A DNA stretch of 64,000 nucleotides from Nocardia abscessus (GCF_015477775.1 NZ_JADLQO010000001.1:992001-1056000); one strand, 5' to 3'. Positions 1 through 9,357 are shown, counted from the first letter of the stretch. Numbers and translations are program-made. Notes: a model not told the origin generated them from the letters alone.

Positions 1-1200
1 CGGCAGCGGCAGCTCCGCTCCCGCTTCCGGTAGGTAGTGCAGAGCGGTTCCGGAACTCGCCGTGGTGCTGCGCAGCGCCTTCGCCAGGTACGGCCCCCAC
101 ACGATGAGCGCGATCAGACCGGAAAGCGCTCCGATCACCACCAGCCGCGTGAGCGGCGCAACCGCGGCGCGCCAGGCGGGACGGCCGGTGTCCACGGCCG
201 CACGGGTACGGCGCGGATGGTTCGTTCGGCGCTGTCGACGAACCGCGAGCACGGCCGACAGCAGACCCATCAACGCCACCGCGAAGGCGGCCACCAGGAA
301 GTAGAGGGTGTAGAAGGTGGCTGCCCAGCCGAGGAACAGTCCGGTGCCGACGACCGCGCCCCAGCCGCCCGCAGTGCGGTCGGCCGACCCGGATCGCACG
401 TCCTCCAGAGGCCGGTACAGCGCGCCCCAGGCGAGCACGAGCGCGGGCGGAAGCAGTAGCACGATGACGGCGCTGTACGCCTCGGGCGCGGCGTAGGCCA
501 GCGTGACCGCCGTGCTCGCCGCCGTGACGCCGACGGCCCAGTCCGCGCGGATCAGCTTCGACCACAGCACCAGCGCGACGACCGCGGCTACCGCGAGGAA
601 GCCGATCGCGTACGGCTTGAACACTTCCCAGCCGTCCATGCCGAGCAGGTTCGCCACCCGCCCGCCGATCCAGAACCAGCCCGCGGGGTAGAACGACGGC
701 AGATCCGCGTACGTCATGTCGCGCAGCGCGGCGGAATCGGTGAGCCGGGTGAGGAATTCGGTGCGGAACTCCTGATCCACCGAGACGCCGAACAGGTACA
801 GCTTCGTCGCCGCCAGCGGCATGCCGAGGGTGAACGTGACGAACGTCGAAAGACCGGCCCAGGACAGCGGTTTCGCCAGCCAGGGCGACTTGCGCAGCCG
901 CAGCAGCGCGATGGCGACCGCGAGCAGCGCCGCCGCACCGACCTGCCCCACCGTGGTCAGCGCGCGCGTCACGTTGGAGGAGTTGAAGGCGGGCCACTGC
1001 ACCATGGAGAACGCGACGAGCCCGACGGCGGCCACCACCGCGGCCACGAGGGCGGCGAGCGCGGCCTCTCCGACCCCGGAGGCGATCTGCCGCACCACGA
1101 GCGCCTTGCGTCCCGGCGCCGGGGCCGGATCGACGGGACGCGGCGGCGCTTCGCCGGTCGCGGTCACCGTGCTCAACGGACCGCTCCGCGCACGTCGCAT
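1..1200 (-). CDS. aftA: Galactan 5-O-arabinofuranosyltransferase AftA, N-terminal part (runs off the window)
   Basis: About 400 N-terminal residues are visible; the C-terminus lies beyond base 1. AftA transfers the first arabinofuranose from decaprenyl-phospho-arabinose to galactan at the outer face of the membrane. The visible part is a polytopic membrane protein with many hydrophobic segments, and the loop around FSMVQWPAFNSSNVTRALTT is typical of AftA. The ATG at 1200 is the first good start in frame; a nearby ATG at 1214 is out of frame. It lies downstream of dprE1-dprE2 on the same strand, as in mycobacteria (Rv3790-Rv3792), so the donor-making enzymes and the transferase sit together. 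A 30-bp hairpin separates it from dprE2. Identity is firm; the full length is unknown. Confidence 0.88.
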   Translation of the reverse strand, partial: MRRARSGPLSTVTATGEAPPRPVDPAPAPGRKALVVRQIASGVGEAALAALVAAVVAAVGLVAFSMVQWPAFNSSNVTRALTTVGQVGAAALLAVAIALLRLRKSPWLAKPLSWAGLSTFVTFTLGMPLAATKLYLFGVSVDQEFRTEFLTRLTDSAALRDMTYADLPSFYPAGWFWIGGRVANLLGMDGWEVFKPYAIGFLAVAAVVALVLWSKLIRADWAVGVTAASTAVTLAYAAPEAYSAVIVLLLPPALVLAWGALYRPLEDVRSGSADRTAGGWGAVVGTGLFLGWAATFYTLYFLVAAFAVALMGLLSAVLAVRRQRRTNHPRRTRAAVDTGRPAWRAAVAPLTRLVVIGALSGLIALIVWGPYLAKALRSTTASSGTALHYLPEAGAELPLP

Positions 1201-1256
1201 GGGGTTACTCGCATGGCGCCTCCGGGTTCACAGGATCCACTCCGTCAGACGATAGG

Positions 1257-1286
1257 TGCCCGCGCGATCACCGATCACGCGGGCAC
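1257..1286. terminator. Hairpin between dprE2 and aftA
   Basis: Arms GTGCCCGCG and CGCGGGCAC flank a 12-base loop in the short gap between dprE2 and aftA. There is no long T tract, so it may be an attenuator or mRNA-processing hairpin rather than a full terminator. Confidence 0.4.
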
Positions 1287-1311
1287 GGGGTCCGAGCTCG
1301 TTCGCCGAAGG

Positions 1312-2073
1312 TCAGATCGGCAGTCTGCGGAAGATCGAGCGCGGGATGTGCCGCAGGACCATCATCACGAAGCGGAAGGCTCCCGGCGCCCAGACCAGTT
1401 CCTTCCCCTTCTGCGACGCCGACACCGCCAGCACCGCGATGTCTTCCTTGTCGACGGTGAGCGGAGCCTCTTTGACGTGCGCGGAGAACCTGGTCCGCAC
1501 CATGCCGGGCCGGATCACCAGCACACGGGGCCCGTGCGGGCGCAGCGCTTCGCCGAGTCCGAGGTAGAAGCCGTCCAGGCCGGCCTTTGTCGACCCGTAG
1601 ACGAAGTTCGAGCGGCGCACCCGTTCACCGGCGACGGAGGACAGGGCGATGATCCGCCCGAAGCCCTGCGCCTTCATCTTCTCGCCGACCAGCACGCCGA
1701 CCGACACCGCCGCGGTGTAGTTGACCTGGGCGACCAGCACCGCCTTGCGCTGGTTCTGCCACAACTCCTCAGCGTCGCCGTCGAGCGCGAAGGCGACGAT
1801 GGCGACGTCCACGTCGCCGGAGTCCCACGCCGCGTCGATCACCTTGGCGTGGCCGTCGGTGTCGAGTGCGTCGAAGTCGATGACGTCGACCTCGCTCGCG
1901 CCCGCGGCCTTCATCTGGGCGACCGCGTCCTCACGCAGCGGATCACCGGGCAGCGCCGCGAGGGTGATGCGCGCGGGGCCCTTCTTCAGGTACTCCGCGC
2001 AGATTGCCAAGCCGATCTCCGAGGTGCCACCCAGCAGCAGAATCGACTGCGGGTTGCCAACGGCATTGATCAC
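1312..2073 (-). CDS. dprE2: Decaprenylphospho-2-keto-ribose (erythro-pentulose) reductase DprE2
   Basis: A 253-residue short-chain dehydrogenase, the same size as mycobacterial DprE2 (254). It performs the NADH-dependent second half of the epimerisation of decaprenyl-phospho-ribose to decaprenyl-phospho-arabinose. The nucleotide-binding motif is [10 protein letters not shown] near the N-terminus, the catalytic Ser is in ALSSVAGER and the YxxxK motif is YGSTK. The start is GTG at 2073, whose bases overlap the dprE1 stop in a GTGA, which implies translational coupling with dprE1. The two proteins act together as the DprE1-DprE2 epimerase. Confidence 0.93.
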   Translation of the reverse strand: MINAVGNPQSILLLGGTSEIGLAICAEYLKKGPARITLAALPGDPLREDAVAQMKAAGASEVDVIDFDALDTDGHAKVIDAAWDSGDVDVAIVAFALDGDAEELWQNQRKAVLVAQVNYTAAVSVGVLVGEKMKAQGFGRIIALSSVAGERVRRSNFVYGSTKAGLDGFYLGLGEALRPHGPRVLVIRPGMVRTRFSAHVKEAPLTVDKEDIAVLAVSASQKGKELVWAPGAFRFVMMVLRHIPRSIFRRLPI

Positions 2074-3551
2074 TGCAGCTCCAGCCTTCTCGCCATATCG
2101 GACATGAAAACACCGGTGGGATCGACGCTGCGGCGGACCTTGATCCACTCGTCGATCCGGGGATACATCCGGTGGAACGTCTCGGCGGTGGTCCGCGAAT
2201 CCTTCGCGGTGTACAGCCGCCCGCCGAACTCGAGCACCCGCCGGTCCAGTTCGCCAACGAGTTCGTTGAGGCCCGGCTTGATCGGGAAGTCGACGCAGAT
2301 GTTCCAGCCGGGCATCGGGAAGCTCAGCGGGGCCTGGTTGCCCGGGCCGAACAGCTTGAACACGTTCAGCGCGGAGTAGTGCCCGGACGCCTGGATGTCG
2401 ACGATGATCCGCTTGAACTCCTCGACCGCCTCGGTCGGCACCACGAACTGGTACTGCAGGAAGCCGTTGGAGCCGTAGCCGCGGTTCCATTCCGCGATCA
2501 TGTCCAGCGGGTGATAGAACTGCGTCAGGTTCTGCACCTTGCCGGTGTAGTTGCCGCCCATCCGGTAGTACGCCTCGCCGATGGACATCAGCGTCAGCTT
2601 GTTCATCGTCCAGTTCGGGAAGATGTCCGGGACGGTCATCAGCTGCGGCGCGTCGAACTTCAGCGGCTTGCTGCGCAGCCGCTTGGGCAGCTCGTCGAGT
2701 TTCGCGAGCCTGCCCCGGGTGATGGTGGCCCTGCCCAGCTTGGGCAGCGGGCTGATCACGTCGAACCAGGCGCTCGAGTAGGTGTAGTTCGACTCGCTGC
2801 CGTCGCTGTGCGCGGCGATGGTCTCCTCGAGGGTCGTGGTCTTCACGCCGTCGTTGAGGAAGTAGGCGGTCTCCGTCGGCACCATCTCGATGGTGGCGCG
2901 CAGGATGATGCCGGTGAGTCCGTTGCCGCCGACGGTCGCCCAGAACAGCTTGGTGTTGCGCTTCGGTGTGATGTGCTGCACCTGCCCGTCGGCGGTGAGC
3001 AGATCGATCGAGCGCACGTGGTTGCCGAAGCTGCCTTCGCTGTGATGGTTCTTGCCGTGGATGTCGGAGGCGATCGCGCCGCCGATGGTCACCTGGCGGG
3101 TGCCGGGGAGCACCGGCACCCAGAGGCCGAACGGTAGCGCGGCCTTCATGAGCTGGTCCAGGCTGACGCCGCCGTCCACGTCCACGATCCGGGTGTCGCG
3201 ATCGATGCGGTGGATGTTGTTCAGCGCGGTCATATCGATGACCAGGCCGCCTGCGTTCTGCGCGTGGTCGCCGTAGGAGCGGCCGAGGCCGCGTGCGATC
3301 ACGCCGCGCCGCAGGTGGGCGGGCTTGCCGTCGTTGTCCTCGGCGACCATGGCGACTGCCTTGGCGATCAGTTCGGGATCGCTGGTCGAGAGCACTTCGG
3401 AAGAGGTAGGCGCGGTGCGACCCCACCCGGTCAACGTGCGGGTGCGCGTCGGAAGAGTGAACGCGGTACCCGCGGCCGGGTCGTCATTCATGACGCCGGC
3501 GCCGTTCCCGGTTGTCTTGGTGGCGGTCGGAGCTTTCGTGGACATCGGCAT
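2070..3551 (-). CDS. dprE1: Decaprenylphosphoryl-beta-D-ribose 2'-oxidase DprE1 (FAD)
   Basis: A flavoprotein of about 493 residues in the vanillyl-alcohol-oxidase family. It oxidises the 2'-OH of decaprenyl-phospho-ribose. The N-terminal FAD-binding region contains [32 protein letters not shown] and the substrate-domain segment [12 protein letters not shown]. The last retains the cysteine that corresponds to Cys387 of M. tuberculosis DprE1, the residue attacked by benzothiazinones. The first ~35 residues are extra and poorly conserved; ATG at 3551 or 3545 fits best, and an internal ATG near 3493 is possible. It is followed by dprE2 with a GTGA overlap and is divergent from the GtrA-like gene. 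Confidence 0.94.
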   Translation of the reverse strand: MPMSTKAPTATKTTGNGAGVMNDDPAAGTAFTLPTRTRTLTGWGRTAPTSSEVLSTSDPELIAKAVAMVAEDNDGKPAHLRRGVIARGLGRSYGDHAQNAGGLVIDMTALNNIHRIDRDTRIVDVDGGVSLDQLMKAALPFGLWVPVLPGTRQVTIGGAIASDIHGKNHHSEGSFGNHVRSIDLLTADGQVQHITPKRNTKLFWATVGGNGLTGIILRATIEMVPTETAYFLNDGVKTTTLEETIAAHSDGSESNYTYSSAWFDVISPLPKLGRATITRGRLAKLDELPKRLRSKPLKFDAPQLMTVPDIFPNWTMNKLTLMSIGEAYYRMGGNYTGKVQNLTQFYHPLDMIAEWNRGYGSNGFLQYQFVVPTEAVEEFKRIIVDIQASGHYSALNVFKLFGPGNQAPLSFPMPGWNICVDFPIKPGLNELVGELDRRVLEFGGRLYTAKDSRTTAETFHRMYPRIDEWIKVRRSVDPTGVFMSDMARRLELQ

Positions 3552-3725
3552 AGAGGCTACAGGTATGACGCCAGATGGGGACGGGGTCGCTCTACCCCTG
3601 AGTAGTGACGTACGCGTCGTTTGAGACCGAATCCGCCGCTCGCCCCGGTCGGCGCTACGCTCGTCGGCGTGCCAGCCGAACCCCACTTGCCGCTTCCGAC
3701 CGAGTTGCCACTGGTCGACGAGCCC

Positions 3726-3785
3726 GCCGGCGCGAGCGACGGGCCCGAAGGAGGCAGCGTGCGTAACCACGCAGGGTCCCGGGAG
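3726..3785 (+). repeat. Divergent copy of the ATGAGCG-type leader repeat
   Basis: Around 3740-3780 the sequence GGGCCCGAAGGAGGCAGCG followed by TGCGTAACCACGCAGGG aligns well with the better copies at 15637 and 34200-34435. The copy supplies the AAGGAGG ribosome-binding site and the GTG start of the following GtrA-like gene, so that gene begins inside the repeat. Confidence 0.6.
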
Positions 3786-4196
3786 CGCCGAATCGAACCC
3801 AGCACCGAGGTCGACCTCAAGACGCAGATCATCCGGTTCACCCTCACCGGCGGGTTCTCGGCCGTGGTCGACTACGGGCTCTACAGCCTGCTGCTCAACC
3901 TGGTCGGCCTCCCGGTCGGCGTCGCCAAGTCGATCGGCTTCGTGGCGGGCACCACGACGGCCTACCTGATCAATCGCCGCTGGACCTTCCAGGCCCCGCC
4001 CAGCCGCGTCCGCTTCTTCGCGGTGGTCGCGCTCTACGCGGTGACCTTCGCGGTGCAGGTCGGCATCAACAACCTGCTCTACTTCGCCCTCCCCGGCGAG
4101 TGGTGGCGGCAGCCGCTGGCCTTCGTCGTCGCCCAGGGCACCGCGACGGTCATCAATTTCGTCGTCCAGCGCTTGGTGATCTTCAAGATCCGCTGA
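3759..4196 (+). CDS. GtrA-like four-helix membrane protein (Rv3789-type)
   Basis: A protein of about 145 residues with four predicted membrane helices and the GtrA-family pattern: [20 protein letters not shown] at the N-terminus, [13 protein letters not shown] after helix 2 and [10 protein letters not shown] at the end. The mycobacterial relative Rv3789 sits beside dprE1 and was proposed either to flip decaprenyl-phospho-arabinose or to anchor arabinosyltransferases; which applies here is inference. The open frame extends upstream to 3621, but the GTG at 3759 has a strong AAGGAGG site (3748-3754) and is preferred. That start lies inside an interspersed repeat. The gene is divergent from dprE1 and is followed by a clear hairpin. 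Confidence 0.82.
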   Translation: MRNHAGSRERRIEPSTEVDLKTQIIRFTLTGGFSAVVDYGLYSLLLNLVGLPVGVAKSIGFVAGTTTAYLINRRWTFQAPPSRVRFFAVVALYAVTFAVQVGINNLLYFALPGEWWRQPLAFVVAQGTATVINFVVQRLVIFKIR

Positions 4197-4210
4197 GCGA
4201 TGAGCCGAAC

Positions 4211-4243
4211 GGGAGGCCCCGGACCATGTGGTCTGGGCCTCCC
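4211..4243 (+). terminator. Rho-independent-like terminator after the GtrA-like gene
   Basis: The hairpin GGGAGGCCC...GGGCCTCCC with an internal GACCA/TGGTC stem lies 15 bases past the stop and is followed by GCTTTGCT. Confidence 0.65.
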
Positions 4244-4319
4244 GCTTTGCTGCTCGGATCGCGGCGTTCTGGCCTGAGGGTTGGGAGTAGTCGTGGGAGA
4301 GGTCGGGACGGCCCGTTCC

Positions 4320-4808
4320 TCAGCGCCCAGCCGGCTGTACCCAGCGCCGTAGGGCGTCGATGGTGGTCTCCGGTGAGGTGTTGAAACACAAGCGTATTCC
4401 GGGCGCGATCTCGGTGACCACGTTCACGAGACGTTCGAACAGCAGGGTGTGCTCGGCCGCCATGCGTACGCCCGCGCCGATCATGGCGACACCGAACGAC
4501 CCGCCCGCAGCGCATTCGCGCAGTTTCGTCTCTGCCGCATCGGGATCCGCGGGCACCTGGCAGGACACGATGTCGAATCCGGCCGCACGGAGCGCGGCCT
4601 CGCCCGCCTCGATGCGCGCGGTGAGGGTCGCTTCATCGATAGCCGGATAGCGGCTGTAGTCGACGGCGCTGGGATGCAGTCCGATCGACAGCACGGTCGT
4701 GCTGCTGGAATTCCGTCGTTCCACTGAATGATCCTCCGGTCTCACCATGAATACGAACAGTGCCACGCACAGGCCCAGCAGCGCGACGACCATCCCCGCC
4801 GCCCTCAC
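4320..4808 (-). CDS. Small membrane-anchored protein of unknown function
   Basis: About 160 residues. The start region forms one hydrophobic segment (GMVVALLGLCVALFVFMV), then a soluble domain with VLSIGLHPSAVDYS, PADPDAAETKLRE and IRLCFNTSPETTID. I do not recognise a characterised family; the pattern suggests a small conserved actinobacterial protein. The GTG at 4808 overlaps the stop of the upstream SDR gene (GTGA), so the two genes are probably coupled; the ATG at 4793 is an alternative start. The enzyme upstream gives no clear hint of a role. Confidence 0.6.
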   Translation of the reverse strand: MRAAGMVVALLGLCVALFVFMVRPEDHSVERRNSSSTTVLSIGLHPSAVDYSRYPAIDEATLTARIEAGEAALRAAGFDIVSCQVPADPDAAETKLRECAAGGSFGVAMIGAGVRMAAEHTLLFERLVNVVTEIAPGIRLCFNTSPETTIDALRRWVQPAGR

Positions 4809-5524
4809 CACGAGGTGGTGCCATTCCTGTCGAAGAACCCGCCGGTGGGTCCGTCGGGACCTACGGAAGCCAGCTCGATGATCGCGTCGGTGCCCTCGGT
4901 GACGGTCTGGAAACCGGTATGGCCGTTGAGGTCGGTGGCCGTGAAACCGGGATCCACCGCATTGACACGGATGTCGTCCAGGGCGAGGGCATACATGGTT
5001 GTGAGCATGTTCAGGGCGGCTTTGGTCGTCGGGTAGCCCAGCGCGAGCGGTAGCTGGCCCTGCCACTTCGGGTCGGTGACGGTCGCGATCGAACCCATGC
5101 CGCTGGAGACCATGACGATGCGTGGGTGGTCGGACGCGCGCAGCAGCGGCAGAAAGGCGTGAATCACCCGGATCGGGCCGAAGACATTGGTTTCGAACGC
5201 CCCGCGCACCACGTCGACGCGCGTATCGGCCGGATGAGTACGCGGGCCGCCGATAGCGGCATTGTTGATCAGCACGTCGAGGCGGCCTGCATAAGCCTTC
5301 ACGGCGTCGGCCGCCGCGGCCACGGATTCGTCCGACGTCACGTCCAGTTGGACGAAGCGGGTCCGCAAACCCTCCTCGGCCAGCTCGACCACCGCCCTGG
5401 TGCCGCGCGTGGTGTCGCGGGCGGCGAGGAACACCTCCCAGCCCGATCCGGCCAGTCGGCGTACGGTTTCCCGTCCGAGTCCTTTGTTCGCTCCGGTCAC
5501 CAGGGCGATCGTCGTTGTCGTCAT
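4805..5524 (-). CDS. Short-chain dehydrogenase/reductase
   Basis: A 239-residue classical SDR. It shows the cofactor motif VTGANKGLG near the N-terminus, the NNAA motif (LINNAAIGG), a catalytic Ser in VMVSSG and YPTTK as the YxxxK motif. The substrate is unknown; carbonyl reductase-like enzymes of this length act on small aldehydes, ketones or quinones. It is divergent from the MmyB-like regulator at 5619, a common pairing in which the regulator controls the neighbouring reductase. It is followed by a small membrane protein with overlapping start. Confidence 0.85.
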   Translation of the reverse strand: MTTTTIALVTGANKGLGRETVRRLAGSGWEVFLAARDTTRGTRAVVELAEEGLRTRFVQLDVTSDESVAAAADAVKAYAGRLDVLINNAAIGGPRTHPADTRVDVVRGAFETNVFGPIRVIHAFLPLLRASDHPRIVMVSSGMGSIATVTDPKWQGQLPLALGYPTTKAALNMLTTMYALALDDIRVNAVDPGFTATDLNGHTGFQTVTEGTDAIIELASVGPDGPTGGFFDRNGTTSW

Positions 5525-5618
5525 CCTCGTAGCCTCGCGCCGGTCACCCGCCGACTCCAGGGCCTACGAGTCATGGGACGGCCGGTACCACCCCGGACCG
5601 CCGGTCCTACGGCAGGAT

Positions 5619-6473
5619 ATGAAGGTGGACAGAGTCGAATTGGCCATGGTGCTGCGCACCGCGCGCTCGCGCATCCAACCCGCCGCCGCGGGGCTGCCTG
5701 CTGGATCCCGCAGACAGGTTCCCGGGCTGCGGCGCGAGGAAGTCGCTCAGCTGGCCGGGCTCAGCGTCGACTACATCATCCGGCTCGAGCAAGGGCGCGG
5801 CCCCAAACCCTCCGATCAGGTGCTGGACGCCCTGTCCAGGGCGCTGCGATTGACCGACTCCGACCGCGATCTGATCTTCCGGCTCGCCGGATCCGATCCT
5901 CCGCAGGCCGGGCGCATTCCGCTGCTCATCCGGCCCAGCGTCATGCGCCTACTGGACCGCATGGCGGATCTGCCCGCCCTGGTGCTGTCCGCCAAATCCG
6001 ATGTGCTGGCCTGGAATCCGCTGGCGGCGGCGCTGTTCGGTGACTTCTCCGAGCGGCCACCGGTCCAGCGCAACATCATGTGGCAGCGCTTCCTCGGCGC
6101 AGGGCTCGACCGGCTGGTCATGACGCCGGAGGAGGAAGCGGCCAATGCCGTCGACTGCGTCGGCTGTCTGCGCACGGTACAGGCCAAGTACCCGAAGGAT
6201 CCCGGCCTCGCTCAGCTGATCGACGAACTCCGATTCGGCAGTGCGCGATTCGATGAGCTGTGGCGGGCTGGACGTTCCGGACGGCTGCGTAGCCTCACCA
6301 CAACCCTCGCACACCCAGACCTGGGCACCCTCACCCTCGACTGCGACGCCCTGCTGGTGGCCGAGGCAGATCAGAACGTCGTCGTCTACTCGGCCGCCCC
6401 AGGCACTCCCACGGCCTCGGCCCTCGAACTGCTCCGTGTCACCGGCCTCGAACGATTCGAGCCGACCGGCTGA
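5619..6473 (+). CDS. XRE-family regulator with MmyB-like ligand-binding domain
   Basis: 284 residues. The N-terminal helix-turn-helix contains the hallmark PGLRREEVAQLAGLSVDYI followed by RLEQGRGPKPS. The C-terminal part resembles the MmyB/PAS-like fatty-acid-binding domain, with VLAWNPLAAALFGDF and HPDLGTLTLDCDALLV. Such proteins commonly sit divergent to an SDR gene and repress it, which is the arrangement with 4805-5524. Its 3' end overlaps the convergent FAD-protein gene by 88 bases. The regulatory target is inferred from context. Confidence 0.85.
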   Translation: MKVDRVELAMVLRTARSRIQPAAAGLPAGSRRQVPGLRREEVAQLAGLSVDYIIRLEQGRGPKPSDQVLDALSRALRLTDSDRDLIFRLAGSDPPQAGRIPLLIRPSVMRLLDRMADLPALVLSAKSDVLAWNPLAAALFGDFSERPPVQRNIMWQRFLGAGLDRLVMTPEEEAANAVDCVGCLRTVQAKYPKDPGLAQLIDELRFGSARFDELWRAGRSGRLRSLTTTLAHPDLGTLTLDCDALLVAEADQNVVVYSAAPGTPTASALELLRVTGLERFEPTG

Positions 6474-7939
6474 TGTGCCGTGGCCGCCCTCGCGGCGAGA
6501 TAGGTGGCAACCGAGGCTGATTCCGCGGCCAAGTGGGTCGGGTTGGTCGCGATGAACAGTGAGTCGGCGGCCAGATTGCCGACCACGTGCCAGGTGGGGT
6601 CCGGGTGTCCGTCGACGAGAAGGCGACGGGTGCCGGGCTGAGCCCGTAGGCCTCCGGTCGGTGCGAGTTCCGCCGTGCCGGCCGCGAGCAGCGACTCCAG
6701 CAAAGGCTCGGTTGCCTGAGGTGTCGTGTAGGCAGGCGGATTGACCGCGTTGACGACGATATCGGCGGTCCACACCGTCTCGTCGGTGATCTGGAAACCG
6801 CCTCCGTCACCGGCTTCGATCGCGGTGACGCCACGATGCAAGCGCAGCTGCCCCGAGTTCAGCAAGTCGAGGACGATAGTGGCATTGTGCGGAACCATAG
6901 GTGAGGTCAGGCTGTTGATCGTGCGGAAGTATTCGGCGCGCAGCATCTGCTGGTGTCGGACCGGGAGCGCGGGCCACAGAATGGGCCCCACCATCCGGGT
7001 CACCATGACCAACAACCGGCGGCCGAGCTCTGGGGAGTCGATCTCGGCGATTTGGCGCTTCAATCGGGTGGCGGGCTCGTCGGCTCCGGTGTCCAGAATC
7101 TCCGCCGCGAACCTGTCGAAGTCTTCGCCCAGGTCGTCGAGTTCGGCGCGCATGAGCGCGACCACATCATCGAGGCCCGCGCCCGCTGCCGCGAGGCGCA
7201 TCGCGTTGGGCGGGACGAGGTGACGCGGCGCCAACGGCGCGGGACGCTGCATCACAAAGGGAAGGACACCGCTTCGAGACAGGAAGCTGATCGGGCCGAT
7301 GTGGCCGTTCGCCTTCAGCGATGCCGCGATATCCACCGCCGTGAGACCGCTGCCGATCACCGCGACATGCGCATCCCGGTGCACGTGAGTCAGGGTGTCC
7401 GCCAGCGGATACGGCTCGACGAAGAACCCGGCGGTTCCGGTGAGTCCGTAATGGTCGCGAGGGCTGCCGCTACCGACGCAGAGAACGGCATGGTCCACGT
7501 GGTAGCGACCGCCGCTGCCGGTGACCAGAACATTCGAGTCGCCGCCCACGAATCCTGTGACCGGCTCGTTCACTACCTCGATCCGCCAACCTTCACCGCG
7601 CAGTCGTGCGATCGCTGTCCGGGCAGTCTCTTCGAGGTAATCGCCGTACACCCTGCGGGGGACGATGGGCACGCCCAATCCCTCATCGTGGAATGCGCTC
7701 CAGTCACCGTGGTCCCGCAGCCAACGTTCGAAGTGTCCCGCGTCATCGAGGCGCATCGACATCCGTGCGGGTGGGGCGTTCACGCGCACCGCATCGAGGT
7801 CCGGCTGGTACGGGCGGCCCCGCCATGAGGCGGGCGAGCCATCGAAGACCGTGATGTCGCCGGGCGGTGGGTCCAGTCGGGCGAGTGCGTCGAGCAGGCC
7901 CACACCTGCGACGCCTGCTCCGACGATGCCGATCTTCAT
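6386..7939 (-). CDS. FAD/NAD(P)-binding oxidoreductase
   Basis: 517 residues. The FAD-binding fingerprint IGIVGAGVAGVGLLDAL starts at residue 3, and a second Rossmann motif VAVIGSGLTAVDIAASL lies near residue 190. This layout matches the broad family of FAD-NAD(P)-binding proteins related to flavin monooxygenases and hydroxyacylglutathione-independent oxidases; the substrate cannot be read from sequence. ATG at 7939 follows a GGAGAAACC site. The gene is divergent from a LuxR regulator, and the gap between them holds three matching palindromes. The last ~30 codons overlap the end of the convergent XRE gene and are compositionally unlike the rest. Confidence 0.8.
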   Translation of the reverse strand: MKIGIVGAGVAGVGLLDALARLDPPPGDITVFDGSPASWRGRPYQPDLDAVRVNAPPARMSMRLDDAGHFERWLRDHGDWSAFHDEGLGVPIVPRRVYGDYLEETARTAIARLRGEGWRIEVVNEPVTGFVGGDSNVLVTGSGGRYHVDHAVLCVGSGSPRDHYGLTGTAGFFVEPYPLADTLTHVHRDAHVAVIGSGLTAVDIAASLKANGHIGPISFLSRSGVLPFVMQRPAPLAPRHLVPPNAMRLAAAGAGLDDVVALMRAELDDLGEDFDRFAAEILDTGADEPATRLKRQIAEIDSPELGRRLLVMVTRMVGPILWPALPVRHQQMLRAEYFRTINSLTSPMVPHNATIVLDLLNSGQLRLHRGVTAIEAGDGGGFQITDETVWTADIVVNAVNPPAYTTPQATEPLLESLLAAGTAELAPTGGLRAQPGTRRLLVDGHPDPTWHVVGNLAADSLFIATNPTHLAAESASVATYLAARAATAHQPVGSNRSRPVTRSSSRAEAVGVPGAAE

Positions 7940-8046
7940 GGTTTCTCCATCCTGTGGTCGGTTCGCGGAAGGTGGGGCCCAGGACCCCAGCGAACTCTGC
8001 GCTGTATCTGCGCAGCCAGCGTCGCTCGGCGAGTTCACGAGTGGAA

Positions 8047-8169
8047 TCCCGCGATTGCGGGGACATGGTCGACACGTAGGGCGTATGCGGGCCGGACGAC
8101 GGTGGTGGTGAGAGTGTGGCGAGACCGGCCTTCCCGAAACTGCGGGAAGCGATCCCTCGATTGCGGGAT
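8047..8169. promoter_or_regulatory. Three similar palindromes, candidate LuxR operators
   Basis: ATCCCGCGATTGCGGGGA (about 8046-8063), TTCCCGAAACTGCGGGAA (8131-8148) and ATCCCTCGATTGCGGGAT (8152-8169) share a TCCCG-N6-CGGGA plan. The last two have centres 21 bp apart, two helical turns. They lie between the divergent FAD-protein and LuxR genes, as expected for binding sites of a dimeric regulator that controls both. Confidence 0.6.
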
Positions 8170-8195
8170 GGTCGGCCTCCCCAGGCGAGACCAGA

Positions 8196-9332
8196 ATGGT
8201 CGATATGAGCGCGTCCGGCCATACGATCGAGGCCCTGTTCACCAGCATCGATCGGGCGTCCGACGCACATGCGCTGTTCGCCGTCGCGTCCACCCGGTTG
8301 CGCGAGATATCTCCGTTCGACGCTGCGGTCTGGGTGGCGACCGACCCGCTCAACGGCTTGACGACCGCACCGGTGCGGGTGGAGAACCTGCCCGAGGGAG
8401 GATGCGGGGACTACTGGGAAACCGAGCTCTCAGCCGAACATGTGAACACGTTCCGCGACCTGGCACGCGCTTCGGTGCCCGTGGCGGGGCTGCGCGAGGC
8501 AACCGGGGACCGCCCTGCATCGAGCTCCCTGTACCGAAAATTCATGTGTCCACGCGGTTTCGATGATGAGCTGCGGGCAGTTCTGCGGGTCGACGGCCAA
8601 CGATGGGGACACCTCAGCCTGTTTCGCGAGCGAGGGCGACATCCGTTCCGCGACGAAGACATCGCGCTTGTCCACGCGATCTCCGTTCCGATGGCGCGGC
8701 GACTCCGGAGCTTCGCGCGGCCGGTAGCCGGCGCTCCCCGCGATCTGGCCGCGACTCCCGGCATGCTGCTGTTCGACACAGCAGGCTCGCTCGTATCGAT
8801 CAACGACGAGGCACGCCATCTACTCGCCGAAATGCCTGTCGGCCCCGCCCTTCCGACTGAGCAGGGGATCGCCCTGCCCCTACCGACCTGGGTCCTCACC
8901 ACCGCGGGCCACACTCGGATGACCGGAGAGAACGCACGTATTCGCGTCCGGACGAGAACCGGACGCTGGTTGGTGTGTCACGCGTCCAGCCTGCGGGACA
9001 GCGCTGACGCAGCGGCCATGACCGCACTCGTTCTCGCACCGGCCAGACCCACGGACGTGGCATCGCTGATCGTGGCGGCCTACGCCCTGACCGATCGAGA
9101 AGTGGATGTCACCGAACTGATCGCCCGAGGTCTGTCCACCGCGCAGATCGCCGCGCAACTGTTTCTGTCGGCACACACCGTCCGCGACCACGTGAAAGCC
9201 ATTTTCGAGAAGGTCGGCGTCACCAGCCGCGGCGAACTCGTCGCCAAACTCTTCACCGACCATTACGAACCCACCGCCGCCCGAAACACACTGCGCATCA
9301 TGGACGGCGATATGGACCAGCGACTCATCTGA
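8196..9332 (+). CDS. LuxR-family transcriptional regulator
   Basis: 378 residues. The C-terminal ~60 residues form a LuxR HTH: LTDREVDVTELIARGLSTAQ, then LFLSAHTVRDHVKAIFEKVG. The N-terminal ~180 residues resemble a GAF-like sensory region, with FRERGRHPFRDEDIALV, and are followed by a PAS-like linker. No receiver domain or Walker motif is seen, so it is neither a classical response regulator nor a LAL protein. It is divergent from the FAD oxidoreductase and three palindromes occupy the gap. Target and ligand are inferred only. Confidence 0.83.
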   Translation: MVDMSASGHTIEALFTSIDRASDAHALFAVASTRLREISPFDAAVWVATDPLNGLTTAPVRVENLPEGGCGDYWETELSAEHVNTFRDLARASVPVAGLREATGDRPASSSLYRKFMCPRGFDDELRAVLRVDGQRWGHLSLFRERGRHPFRDEDIALVHAISVPMARRLRSFARPVAGAPRDLAATPGMLLFDTAGSLVSINDEARHLLAEMPVGPALPTEQGIALPLPTWVLTTAGHTRMTGENARIRVRTRTGRWLVCHASSLRDSADAAAMTALVLAPARPTDVASLIVAAYALTDREVDVTELIARGLSTAQIAAQLFLSAHTVRDHVKAIFEKVGVTSRGELVAKLFTDHYEPTAARNTLRIMDGDMDQRLI

Positions 9333-9357
9333 TGCGGGCCCAGCGAAAGCACGCAGA

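Noticed and set aside
1312..3426. A 704-codon frame apparently fusing DprE1 and DprE2 regions
   Set aside because: The first part is an out-of-frame reading of dprE1; only the last 253 codons are DprE2.
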